Source of the DNA: Haliclona indistincta
Lineage: Eukaryota > Porifera > Demospongiae > Haplosclerida > Chalinidae
Length of the DNA stretch: 64,000 nt
NCBI GenBank assembly: GCA_964017065.1
Contig: OZ024786.1
Coordinates: forward strand, 1,038,888-1,102,887
Direction of reading: 5' to 3'
The first letter of the stretch is position 1; every line of letters starts with the position of its first letter. Under the pieces are notes generated by a model. It was not told the origin of the DNA, did no database searches, and saw nothing but the letters and a program-made list of their open reading frames with translations. Of the stretch, positions 23,995 to 35,401 are shown piece after piece. The translations under genes and the position numbers were made by a program.

Positions 23995-24228
23995 AAAAAT
24001 ACCACCTGACATCAGTGGCTGTGCACAAGCTGAATGCACTTCAGGTGTCAGCAGTCAACAGCAACTAGGTCAACCACAGCAGCCAATGATGTAGGGATCT
24101 ATGGTCTGTTAGCAAGTCAATCGTGTTACCATTCCATGCTTGTTCCTTGTTAGTTTACATTGTGAACCAGTGGTAGATTTCACAACCCTACATCCTTTTG
24201 ATTTCGATAGAAATCTTTTAATTTCTTT
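23995..24228 (+). mobile_element. Truncated element P end fused to copy C exon
   Basis: It matches one arm and the 3' end of element P (CATCAGTGGCTG, CCATTCCATGCTTGTTCC, ATCCTTTTGATTTCG). Its right edge directly joins the last 20 nt of receptor exon 6 (24229-24248). This is the junction at which the 3' half of copy C begins. Confidence 0.75.
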
Positions 24229-24760
24229 ACATTCTGTTGTTGCTTCAGGTGCAATAACATTGAGCTGACTTTTCTATCAATGTTTATTGTTTGCAGTCTA
24301 TACAGACACATCCAATCCTGAGATGAGTTCACCTGTGCATACCGCAGTACACAACAGTGTCAGTCCTACCATGCCTGCCTCTTCAACATGTATGAATGTT
24401 ATTATCTTGTGATTCATATAGTCTTGCACATGTATACAGTTAATTCCACCACCTCAATCATCATTGGTGCTACTGGATTGCTGTTACTGGTACTTGCTGC
24501 AGCAGTTATTACTGGTATATTGTGCACGGCTGTTGCTATGAGACAAACACAACACACTACAGGTAATATTGACTACTACAGATTATAATTGAGTAAGTAT
24601 TTCTGCATCATCATCAGGTGTTATTGACCATGTACCAGTTGATGATAATCCTGCTTACATCACAATGAGGAGGATCACCTTGAACAAGAACACTGCTTAT
24701 GAGACTGTTAATATAAGTGGAACTATCAATACTAGTGCAGTTTATGAGACTGTGTTATAA
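24229..24760 (+). CDS. Copy C 3' exons: stalk, TM and tyrosine tail (probable 3' end of chimeric receptor)
   Basis: An exon 6 remnant (24229-24248) is followed by the intact stalk exon 24297-24389, TM exon 24440-24562 and tail exon 24618-24760 (stop TAA). All are phase 1 and open. The stalk acceptor offers two AGs nine bases apart (24296 and 24305). The tail carries NPAYITM, NTAYETV and SAVYETV and ends ETVL. There is no Ig, FN3 or signal-peptide exon of its own. The nearest upstream phase-1 donor is that of the modular gene at 22366. Confidence 0.7.
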
Positions 24761-25679
24761 GCTACTAACATTGTAGCTCTAGCTAATAGTAGACGGTTAC
24801 AGCGTAGCAGTTGCAATGAGCTTAACTTGATCCTCTTACGGATAAGTCAGTGCATGACATAATTATTACCAAACCCACATTTCAAATTTCAAATTCGGTC
24901 ATCTCAACGAAATAAAATTATTTTTACATTCACAAAATTTTGAACTCTGTGCTACAGTATTACCATAAATTTTTCCAAGATAATTATAAGTGATATTGAT
25001 ATTTTTATGCCTATGATTTTTTATTAACAATAATTCGGTGATACATGTCATGGTAAGACAACACAGATCTAACGATACATGCTAGATGTTATTTTGAATC
25101 ATGTTGGTGAGCTTCACCTCTATGATGCATAATAGTTGAAAGTATATACTCGAATTGATGCTTGGGAAGAATTCTATTGCCTTATAGGGAATGCAAAGTC
25201 AGTCAAATTGTGTACTTTTGCAATCTCAGGTGCGGGGGGTGGGAGGGGGTAAGTGGGACTGTATTATACTCAAAAACACCACTCTTTTACGAAGAGTTTA
25301 CTTGTGATATGCTATAGTTTAGAATTGAGTGTGTGCACATCACATAGCATATGTTTTGGTTTTGAATTATTAGGATATTATTTCTCTAGGCTAGTGTCAA
25401 AAATTCTTCAGAGAAGCTTTCGAGAATACTGAACATGAAAAATTATGACCACGTGCATAGGAACTCTCTTTTGAGGACAAGCTGCTGCAAAGTGCTTAAA
25501 GAGGGTCATTGTTATGTACATCAGAAAGTGTGACAGCTTCTCAATGCTGGTTCAGTTTGAGAACTAGAGCTGTCAACACCATAGAGTATACAGTAGACCT
25601 CAAATGAGATACATTTCCCAACTGATGCCCTAGTTGTCTGTTTATTTAATTCCTGTTGCCCTTGCTAGTTGTTTGTTTA

Positions 25680-25761
25680 TTGCCCAACTGATGACGTAGT
25701 TTCTGAATGCAGTTATGAAATCTTGATACAACTGCATGAGTCTGTTCGTTATCGTGACATC
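25680..25761 (+). promoter_or_regulatory. Conserved proximal 5' flank of the receptor array
   Basis: About 80 bp before the ATG is conserved in all full copies: CCAACTGATGACGTAGTTTC (ATF/CREB-like TGACGTAG), GAATGCAGTTATGAAATC, then ACTGAGTCTGTTCGTTATCG. Equivalents lie near 28668-28746, 31700-31783, 50588-50662 and 53514-53588. Copy B has lost the TGACG core, copy H has TGACATAG plus a deletion, and copy G is split by a transposon. Promoter function is inferred from position and conservation. Confidence 0.5.
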
Positions 25762-27815
25762 ATGAAATCAGCAGTCACGATCCTTTTTATATGGATCACA
25801 TGTACAAATGCTTCTGGTAAGTGTTGTTACAGTATACAGTACTAGCTGACAACCATCAAACATGTATTTTCTATAAGGCCCAGTGTCAGTGATTACTTTG
25901 GGAGGAACGAATGCTCAGTTTCATTGTATTGGCAGTGGTAATGTTCTAGCATGGGAAGTAGATGGATTACCAAATAATGATCAGAGTGTTGTGGATCGAG
26001 AAATAACTGAACATACAATATCATCATCAGGTACAGTACAGTCCACCCTCACTGTACCAGCAACATCAGAGAATGATGGCACTACTGTACGATGCTTTAT
26101 TGGTTCATCATTATTCAGTTTAACATTAGTCGGCAACTCCTCTACTCTCACTGTATTACCAGGTCTATGTTACAATACAATACATCTGTTAGTGTTACTA
26201 TGAGTCTACAGGTATTGGTCCAGTTGTCAATGTGAGGTTCAGTGTGTCATTCATCAGTCTACTGTGGGATCCTCCAGCAACTGCTGGTGTACTCAGTGGT
26301 CTCTCCTATATAGTGATTGTGATGAACAACAACACTGGTCAAGTGATTGTCAGTGACACTACCGTGGACACCAACTATCCACTACCTGCTGGTCTCGATA
26401 TGCCGTGTCAGTACTACACAGCTAATGTGACAGCATTCTCATCTCAGCATCATAGCGAGAGCGTGTTTACTGGACAGAGAGTACCAGGAGGTGAGTGACA
26501 CGTGCACAGGCTCAACTTGTTCAAATTATATTTTTAGATCATTATGGTTTTGTGAATGTGCCCAAAACTGTAGTAGCCAGCCAAGGTAATACTCAAGTCG
26601 CTGTTACTTTCACTATCAATATAGAACAGGTAATTAATGATGCATGCAATGATAACGAAAACATTATTGAGTGACAATTCCTGTCATTGCAGCGGACCCC
26701 TCAAGTTTGTCCCGATCAAGATCTGGTGGCTGTGACATATCCAACATCAAACACTGATAATAGAGTCACTCATGATGAAGTGCCTCTAGCATATGCTGGT
26801 GAAGTGGACTACACAGTCATTGTTGAAAGTGGACATCACTTAGCATGTGATATTAAGATCATGGCTGATGATATAACTGAAGTTGATATACAGACAGTTC
26901 TATTCAGTAAGTCATGACTAGTTAATGTAGTGTTATAATCTGGTCATACTGTGACAGGTTCCTATAATGTTCAAGACTGTGATGTATCCAATGACACTAG
27001 CTCCATACTAGTGGAGTGCACATTTGCCATCAATTCAACAGCACCAGGGATTGTAGTGATACAAGATGACCAGAGTCAATATTCCATCAACAAGACACTG
27101 CAGAGACTGCTGCAGGATAGTGATAAAGGATCTGTCAACATTACTGGTCTACCAGCAGGAGAGTATAGTGTGAGAGTGTATGACAACAGTCCAGCTACTG
27201 ACAGCACTAGTGCTGCATATCAGCATTCTCAGTTAGTACACATTATGGGACTGCATCAACCTTCATCTATTGTATTACATTCCGCTGTTGCTTCAGGTGC
27301 AATAACATTGAGCTGGCTTTTCACATCTATCAATGTTTATTGTTTGCAGTCTATACAGACACATCCAATGATGAGATGAGTTTACCTGTGCATACCACAG
27401 TACACAACAGTGTCAGTCCTACCATGCCAGCGGCCTCTTCAACATGTATGCATGTTTTGATCTTGTGATTCATATAGTCTTGCACATGTATACAGTTAAT
27501 TCCACCACCTCAATCATCATTGGTGCTACTGGATTGCTGTTACTGGTACTTGCTGCAGCAGTTATTACTGGTATATTGTGCACTGCTGTTGCTATGAGAC
27601 AAACACAACGCACTACAGGTAATATTGACTATTGTAGGTTATAACTCAGTTAGTATATATCTGTATCATCAGGTGTTATTGATCATGTACCAGTTGATGA
27701 TAATCCTGCTTACATCACAATGAAGAGGATCACCTTGAACAAGAACACTGCTTATGAGACTGTTAATATAAATGAGACTATCAATACAAGTGCAGTTTAT
27801 GAGACTGTATCATAA
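25762..27815 (+). CDS. Receptor array copy D: Ig/FN3 membrane receptor, intact (541 aa)
   Basis: Exons: 25762-25816, 25878-26162, 26212-26490, 26538-26629, 26693-26906, 26958-27296, 27350-27445, 27496-27618, 27673-27815. All phases close, giving 541 aa. Residues 1-18 are a signal peptide (MKSAVTILFIWITCTNAS); 19-113 an Ig-like domain (FHC, LAWEVDG, DGTTVRC); 114-206 an FN3-like domain (LLWDPP, ANVTAFSS); 207-421 an unassigned ectodomain, whose second half (exon 6) is nearly identical in every copy; 422-453 a Ser/Thr/Pro stalk; about 457-485 the TM helix. The tail has Y508 in NPAYITM (NPxY plus YxxM), Y522 in TAYETV and Y537 in VYETV. N-glycosylation sequons include NSS, NVT, NST and NIT. Predicted role: single-pass surface receptor; ligand and partners unknown. 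Confidence 0.88.
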
Positions 27816-28746
27816 GCAACTAACATGAATATTGATTGTAGCTCTAGCTACTAGTAGATGGTTTCAGTACAGCAGTTGCAATGAGCTTAACTTGATCCTC
27901 TTACGGACAAGTCAGTGCATGACATAAATATTACCAAACACATGCACATTTCAAATTTAAAATTTGGTCAGTCATCTTAATGAAATAAAATTATCCCTAC
28001 ATTTACAAATTTTGAACTCTGTGCTGCTGAGAATCAGTTTTACCATTTTCCAAGAAATAGTTATATTATTTATGCCTGTTAATTTTATTAATAATTCGGT
28101 GCTACAAGTCATACTTGCATGGTAAGACAACACAGATCTAACGATACATGTTAGATGTTATTTTGAATCGTGTTGGTGAGCGTGAATTCACCTCTATGAT
28201 GTAGGAGAATCATAGTAGTTAAAAGTACTCGAATTGACGCTCGGGAAGAATTCTATTGCCTTTTAGTGAATGCAAAGTCAGTCAAATTGTGTACTTTGCA
28301 ATCTCAGTAGCTGGGGGTGAGAGGGGGTATGTAGGGCTGCATTATACTCAAGAACACCACTCTTTTACAAGGAGTTTAATTGTGATGTGCTATAGTTTAT
28401 CCCAATGTGCTCCTATTGTTAGACAGTCGACGCATGTAGAATTGAGTGTGTGCACATCATATAGCATAATAATATTATGTTTTTGCTTTGAATTATTAGG
28501 AGGCTAGCGTCAAAAAATCTCCAGAAAGTTAAAGCTTTCGAAAATACTGAACATGAAAATTTATGACCACAGTGGAAACTCTACAAGTTGCTGCTATGTG
28601 CAACTAGAGCTGTCAACACCATAGAGTATACTGTATAATATATATAGACCTCAAATGAGATACATTGCCCAACTGATGACGTAGTTTCTGAATGCAGTTA
28701 TAAAATCTTGATGTAACTGAGTCTGTTTGTTATTGTGCACGGTATC
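27816..28746. other. Array spacer (3' UTR, poly(A) signal, spacer)
   Basis: This is the type example of the ~0.93-kb spacer between units; equivalents follow copies E, F, G, H and J. It carries AACTTGATCCTCTTACGGA, then AATAAA at 27984-27989 about 170 nt after the stop (conserved as CGAAATAAAATTAT in most copies), GGTAAGACAACACAGATCTA, and TAGACCTCAAATGAGATACA near the next promoter. I recognise no coding sequence. The similar segments 24761-25761, 30791-31783, 33862-34718, 37416-38366, 49733-50662 and 52703-53588 hold the same sequence. Confidence 0.65.
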
Positions 28747-30790
28747 ATGAAATCAGCAGTCGTGATACTTCTTATATGGATTACATGTATAAATGCTACT
28801 GGTGAGTGTTATTACATACATACTAGTTGAAATTATAACATGTATAAGGTCCAGTGTCACTGACTACTCTGGGAGGAACGAATGCTCTGTTTCATTGTAA
28901 TGGAAGTGGTACTGTTCTAGCATGGGAAGTAGATGGATTACCAGTGAATCACCAAAACATTGTGGATCGAGAAATAACTGAACATACAGTAGTATCATCA
29001 TCAGGCACAATACAGTCCACACTCACTTTACCAGCAACATCAGAGAATGATGGCACTACTGTGCGATGCTTTATTGGTCAATCTTTGTTCAGTTTAGCAT
29101 TAATTGGCAACTCCTCTATTCTCACTGTATTGCCAGGTTTAGTACATGTTACTATAATACATCAGTAAGTGTTGCTATGAGTCTACAGGTATTGGTCCAG
29201 TTGTCAATGTGAGGTTCAGCTTGTCATTCATCAGTCTATTGTGGAATCCTCCAGCAACTGCTGGTGTACTCAGTTGTCTCTCCTATATAGTGATTGTGAT
29301 GAACAACGACACTGGTCAAGTGATTGTCAATGGCACTACCGTGGACACCAACTATCCACTACCTGCTGGTCTCAATATGCCATGTCAGTACTACACAGCT
29401 AATGTGACAGCATTCTCATCTCAGCATCATAGTAAGAGTGTGGTTACTGGGCAGAGAGTACCAGGAGGTGAGTGACGCATGTGGCTCACTTTGTCGTTTA
29501 GGAAATCATTAATTTTTAGACTACTATGATCTGGTGAGTGTGTCCAAAGTTATAGTAGTCAGCCACAGCACTACTCAAGTTGCTGTTACTTTCACTATCA
29601 ATACAGAACAGGTATAATAGGGGTACCAATTGATGTCATTAAATTTTATTTTTATGATAAATTCATGTTATTGTAGCGGACAGCTCAAGTTTGTCCTGAT
29701 CAAGATCTGTTGGTTGTGACATATCCAACATCAAACATTGATAACAGAGTTACTCACGATGAAATGCCATTAGCATATGCTGGTGAAGTGGACTACACAG
29801 TCATTGTTAAAAGTGGTTATTTCATTGCATGTGATATTAAGATCATGGCTGATGATATAACTGAAATTGACATAAAGACAGTTCTATTCAGTAAGTCATG
29901 ACTAGTTAATGTTGTGTTATAATCTGGTCATACTGTGACAGGTTCCTATAATGTTCAAGACTGTGATGCATCCAATGACACTAGCTCCATACTAGTGGAG
30001 TGTACATTTGCCATCAATTCAACAGCACCAGGGATTGTAGTGATACAAGATGACCAGAGTCTATATACCATCAACAAGACACTGCAGAGACTGCTGCAGG
30101 ATAGTGATAAAGGATCTGTCAACATTACTGGTCTACCAGCAGGAGAGTATAGAGTGAGAGTGTATGACAACAGTCCAGCTACTGACAGCACTAGTGCTGC
30201 TTATCAGCATTCTCAGTTAGTACACATTATGGAACTACCTAAACCTTCATCTATTGTAATACATTCTGTTGTTGCTTCAGGTGCGATAACATTGAGCTGC
30301 CTTTTCCATCAATGTTTATTGTTTGCAGTCTATAAAGACACATCCAATGAGATGAGTTTACCTGTGCATACCACACTACACAACAGTGTCAGTCCTACCA
30401 TGCCTGCCTCTTCAACATGTATGCATGTTATTATCTTGTGATTCATATAGTCTTGCACATGTATACAGTTAATTCCACCATCTCAATCATCATTGCTAGC
30501 TGCTACTGGATTGCTGTTACTGGTACTTGCTGCAGCAGTTATTACTGGTATATTGTGCACTGCTGTTGCTATGAGACATAAACAACGCACTGCAGGTAAT
30601 ATTGACTATTATAGGTTATAATTCAGTTAGTATATCTGTATCATCAGGTGTTATTGATCATGTACCAGTTGATGATAATCCTGCTTACATCACAATGAGG
30701 AGGATCACCTTGAACAAGAACACTGCTTATGAGACTGTTAATATAAATGAGACTATCAATACTAGTGCAGTTTATGAGACTGTTTTATAA
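28747..30790 (+). pseudogene. Receptor array copy E: frameshift in TM exon
   Basis: Exons: 28747-28801, 28849-29136, 29189-29467, 29520-29611, 29677-29890, 29942-30280, 30329-30418, 30469-30595, 30648-30790. Signal peptide, Ig, FN3, middle domain and stalk are open and like copy D. The TM exon is 127 nt instead of 123 because of a 4-bp AGCT insertion (about 30498-30501). The frame shifts inside the helix and ends at TAA 30579-30581, so the tyrosine tail (NPAYITM, AYETV, VYETV, ending ETVL) is lost. The shifted frame stays fairly hydrophobic (WIAVTGTCC), so a tail-less or secreted product cannot be excluded. A sequencing or assembly error is the other alternative. Confidence 0.75.
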
Positions 30791-31783
30791 GCTACTAACA
30801 TGAATATTGATTGTAGTGCTAGCTACTAGTAGAAGGTTTCAGCGCAACAGTTGCAATGAGCTTAACTTGACTCTCTTACAGATAAGTCAGTGCATGACTT
30901 AAATATTACCAAACACACATTTCAAATTTAACATTTGGTCATCTTAACGAAATAAAATTATTTCAACATTTACAAATTTTGAACTCTGTGCTACAGAGAA
31001 TCAGTTTTACTATTAATTTTTCCAAGAATTAGTGATTTTATTTATGCCTGATTTTTATTAATAATAATAATTCGGTACTACATGTCAAACTTGCATGGTA
31101 AGACAACACAGATCTCAAATTGATGCTTGGGAAGAATTCTATTGCCTTTTAGGGATGCAAAGTCAGTCAAATTGTGTACTTTGCAATCTCAGGTGCTGGG
31201 GGATGGTAAGCTAAGACTGCTAAGTGGGGCTGTATTCTGCTCAAGAACACCACTCTTTTACAAGAAGTTTACATGTGGTGTGCTATCGTTTATCCCAATG
31301 TGCTCCTATTGTTTTGACAGTCGTTGCATGTAGAATTGAGTGTATGCACATCACATAGCATATGTTTTGGCTAGGATATAATTCTCTAGGCTAGTGTCAA
31401 AAATTCTCCAGAAAAGCTTTCAAGAATACTGAACATGCAAATTATGACCACAGTGGGAACTCTCTTTTAAGGACAAGTTGCTGCAAAGTGCTCATTGTAA
31501 TACAAAGAGGGTCTATTGTTACGTACATCAGAAAGTGTGACAGCTTCTCAATGCTGGTTCAGTTTGAGAACTAGAGCTGTCAACACCATAGAGTATACTG
31601 TATGTATACCGTAGACCTCAAATGAGATACATTTCCCAACTAATGCCCCATGCAGTTGTCTGTTTATTTAATTCCTGTTGCCCTGGCTAGTTGTTCATTT
31701 ATCGCCCAACTGATGACGTATATAGTTTCTGAATGCAGTTATGAAATCTTAATGCAACTGAGTCTGTTCATTAACGTGGTATC

Positions 31784-33861
31784 ATGAAATCAGCAGTCAA
31801 AATCCTTTTCGTATGGATTACGTGTACAAATGCTACTGGTAAGTGTTGTTACGTACATACTAGTTGTCAATATTATAACATGTATAAGGTCCTGTGTCAG
31901 TTACCACTCTGGGAGGAACGAATGCTCAGTTTCATTGTAATGGCAGTGGTACTGTTCTAGCATGGGGAGTAGATGGATTACCACTGAATCACCAAAACAT
32001 TGTGGATCGAGAAATAACTGAACATACAGTAGTATCATCATCAGGCACAGTACAGTCCACCCTCACTGTACCAGCAACATCAGAGAATAATGGAACTACT
32101 GTACGATGCTTTATTGGTCAATCTTTGTTCAGTTTAACATTAGTTGGCAACTCCTCTACTCTCACTGTATTGCCAGGTCTATGTTACTATACAATACATC
32201 TGTTAGTGTTACTATGAGTCTACAGGTATTGGTCCAGTTGTCAATGTGAGGTTCAGTGTTTCATTCATCAGTCTGTTGTGGGATCCTCCAGCAACTGCTG
32301 GTGTACTCAGTGGTCTCTCCTATATAGTGATTGTGATGAACAACACTGGTCAAGTGACAGTCAATGGTACTACCAACAAGACCAACTATCCACTACCTGC
32401 TGGTCTCAATATGCCGTGTCAGTACTACACAGCTAATGTGACAGCATTCTCATCTCAGCATCATAGTGAGAGCGTGGTTACTGGACAGAGAGTACCAGGA
32501 GGTGAGTGACACATGTGGTCCACTTTGTCCAAAGTTTATACAAAATCATTAATTTTAGAATACTATGATCTGGTGAATGTATCCAAAATTATAGTAGTCA
32601 GCCACAGCTCTACTCAAGTTGCTGTTACTCTCACTATCAATACAGAACAGGTATAGCTAGCTATACATGTGCAGACAATGATGACTTTAAAATTTTATGT
32701 TTTATGCCGGTTAATTCCATTTATTGTAGCGGACTGCTCACGTTTGTCCTGATCAAGATCTGCTGGTTGTAACATATCCAACATCAAACACTGATAATAG
32801 AGTCACTCATGATGAGATACCTCTAACAAATGCTGGTGAAGTGGACTATACAGTCATTGTTGAAAGTGGATATCACTTAGCATGTGATATTAAGATCATG
32901 GCTGATGACATAATTGAAGTTGACATAAAGACAGTTCTATTCAGTAAGTCATGACTAGTTAATGTAGTGTTATAATCTGGTCATACTGTGACAGGTTCCT
33001 ATAATGTTCAAGACTGTGATGTATCCAGTGACCAGCACACTAGCTCCATACTAGTGGAGTGTACATTTGCCATCAATTCAACAGCACCAGGGATTGTAGT
33101 GATACAAGATGACCAGAGTCAATACACCATCAACAAGACACTGCAGAGACTGCTGCAGGATGGTAATAAAGGATCTGTCAACATTACTGGTCTACCAGCA
33201 GGAGAGTATAGTGTGAGAGTGTATGACAACAGTCCAGCTACTAACAGCACTAGTGCTGCATATCAGCATTCTCAGTTAATACACATCATGGAACTGCCTA
33301 AACCTTCATCTACATGTATTGTATTACATTCTGTTGTTTCTTCAGGTGCGATAACATTGAGCTGCCTTTCTATCATTGTTTATTGTTTGTATTCAATATA
33401 CAGACACATCCAATCCTGGGATGAGTTTACCTGCGTATACCACACTACACAACAGTGTCAGTCCTACCATGACTGCCTCTTCAACATGTATGCATGTTAT
33501 TATCTTGTGATTCATATAGTCTTGCACATGTATACAGTTAATTCCACCACCTCAATCATCATTGCTGCTACTGGATTGCTGTTACTGGTACTTGATGCAG
33601 CAGTTATTACTGGTATATTGTGCACGGCTGTTGCTATGAGACAAAAACAGCACACTACAGGTAATAGTGACTATTGTAGGTTATAATTGAGTTAGTATAT
33701 CTGTATCATCATCATTAGGTGTTATTGATCATGTTCCAGTTGATGATAATCCAGCTTACATCACAATGAAGAGGATCACCTTGAACAAGAACACTGCTTA
33801 TGAGACTGTTAATATAGATGAAACTATCAATACAAGTGCAGTTTATGAGACTGTGTCATAA
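31784..33861 (+). CDS. Receptor array copy F: Ig/FN3 membrane receptor, intact (541 aa)
   Basis: Exons: 31784-31838, 31889-32176, 32226-32501, 32559-32650, 32730-32943, 32995-33345, 33404-33487, 33538-33660, 33719-33861. Phases close throughout. Signal peptide MKSAVKILFVWITCTNAT; Ig domain with PLNHQNIVDREITEHT in the variable loop; FN3 one codon shorter than copy D (MNNTGQ). Exon 6 is longer by 6 nt (DQH) and by a further 6 nt (TACATG inserted near 33311). The TM helix has a unique Asp (LLVLDAAVITG) where sisters have Ala. The tail has all three Tyr motifs and ends ETVS. An intramembrane Asp may affect partner association or may simply be a destabilising change. Confidence 0.88.
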
Positions 33862-34718
33862 GCAACTAACATGAACATTGATTGTAGCTCTAGCTACTAG
33901 TAGACGGATTCAGTGCAGCAGTTGCAATGAGCTTAACTTGATTCTCTTACGGACAAGTCAGTCCATGACATAATTATTACCAAACACACATTTCAAATTT
34001 CAAATTTGGTCATCTTAACGAAATAAAATTATTTCTTCATTTAAAAAAATTTGAATTCTGTGCTACAGAGAATCAGTTTTACCATTTTTCAAGAAAAAAT
34101 AGTGATTTTATTTATGCCTAATTTTTTAATATTAATAATTCGTTGCTACATGTCAAACTTGTATGGTAAGACAACACAGATCTAACCGCAATACATGTTA
34201 GATGTTATTTTGAATCGTGTTGGTGAGCTTCACCTCTATGATGTAGGAGAATGATAGTAGTTAGAAGGACTCAAATTGACGCTTGGGAAGAATTCTATTA
34301 CCTTTCATTAGGGAATTCAAAGTCAGTCAAATTGTGTACTTTGCAATCTCAGGTGCTGGGGGGTGAGAGGGGTAAGTGGGGCTGTATTATACACAAGAAC
34401 ACCACTCTTTTACGAGGAGTTCACTTGTAGTGTGCTATAGCTTATTCCAATGTGCTCCTATTATTTTGACAGTCGATGCATGTAGAATTGAGTGTGTGCA
34501 CATCACATAGCATATGTTTTGGCTTTGAATTATTAGGATATAAATCTTTAGGCTAGTGTAAAAAATTCTCCAGAGAAGCTTTTGAAAATACTGAATATGA
34601 AATTATGACCACAGTGGAAACTCGAGGACAAGTTGCTGCTAAGTGCAACTAGAGCTGTCAACACCATAGAGAATACTGTAGACTTCAAATGAGATACATT
34701 GTCCAACTGATGACGTAG

Positions 34719-35338
34719 TTAACCCTCGGCGCATGCGCGAGGGTTACGGTACTTGCTCTGTCGTTCATTAACCCTCGGCGCATGCGCGAGGGTTACGGTA
34801 CTTGCTTTGTCGTTCGGTCGGTCTGTCTGTCTGTCTGTCTCTTCTGCTACAGAGATCAGCGATCGCTTCTACGCGTCAACTAAGGTATGAACAGGCTAAG
34901 CATGACCATGGCTTGCAATGTGACTCGTGGATTATGCTAAACTGCTTTCGTTCTCGAGTTATGTATGGCTGGCTCACCTTGCATGACCTGACGGCCATCT
35001 TAGACTTTTCTGACAACAAACGCGCCCATAGTTGACTACCTAGGTACTTGTAGATTCCATCTAAACAGCAGGACAGCTCTGGGGGTGCTTAAACATCTCA
35101 AGAAAAAGCCTATCAAAGCCAAGAGCAATTGCTACCTACTCAGTGTTCACGGTCACGCCCATTTGACACACCTTGTTTCGGTTGTGGTCAGCACTTTGCT
35201 GTCTTCTGGTTAGCAGTGCAGTTTCAATAGCAAACAGGTTGGCTTTAGCTGTAAAGCTCCTTCTGCAAACAATAACTATAAGGAGCTAACTCTACAATGT
35301 TTGCAACGGTGCTCAAACGCCGAGGGTTCGTGAAATTC
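34719..35338. mobile_element. TIR element inserted in the promoter of copy G
   Basis: The ends are AACCCTCGGCG (34721) and CGCCGAGGGTT (35328). The left end is duplicated: AACCCTCGGCGCATGCGCGA occurs at 34721 and again near 34770. Each copy contains GCGCATGCGC, the palindromic NRF1-type core. The insertion separates TGATGACGTAG from TTTCTGAATGCAGTTATG, which are contiguous in sister copies. A (TCTG) run lies at about 34820-34840. Confidence 0.8.
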
Positions 35339-35401
35339 GTTCATTTCTGAATGCAGTTATGAAATCTTGATGCAACTGAGTCTGTTCGTTGTCATGGTAT
35401 C

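Noticed and set aside
23692..24039. 115-aa minus-strand ORF
   Set aside because: No domain, no splice or promoter context, overlaps repeat sequence.
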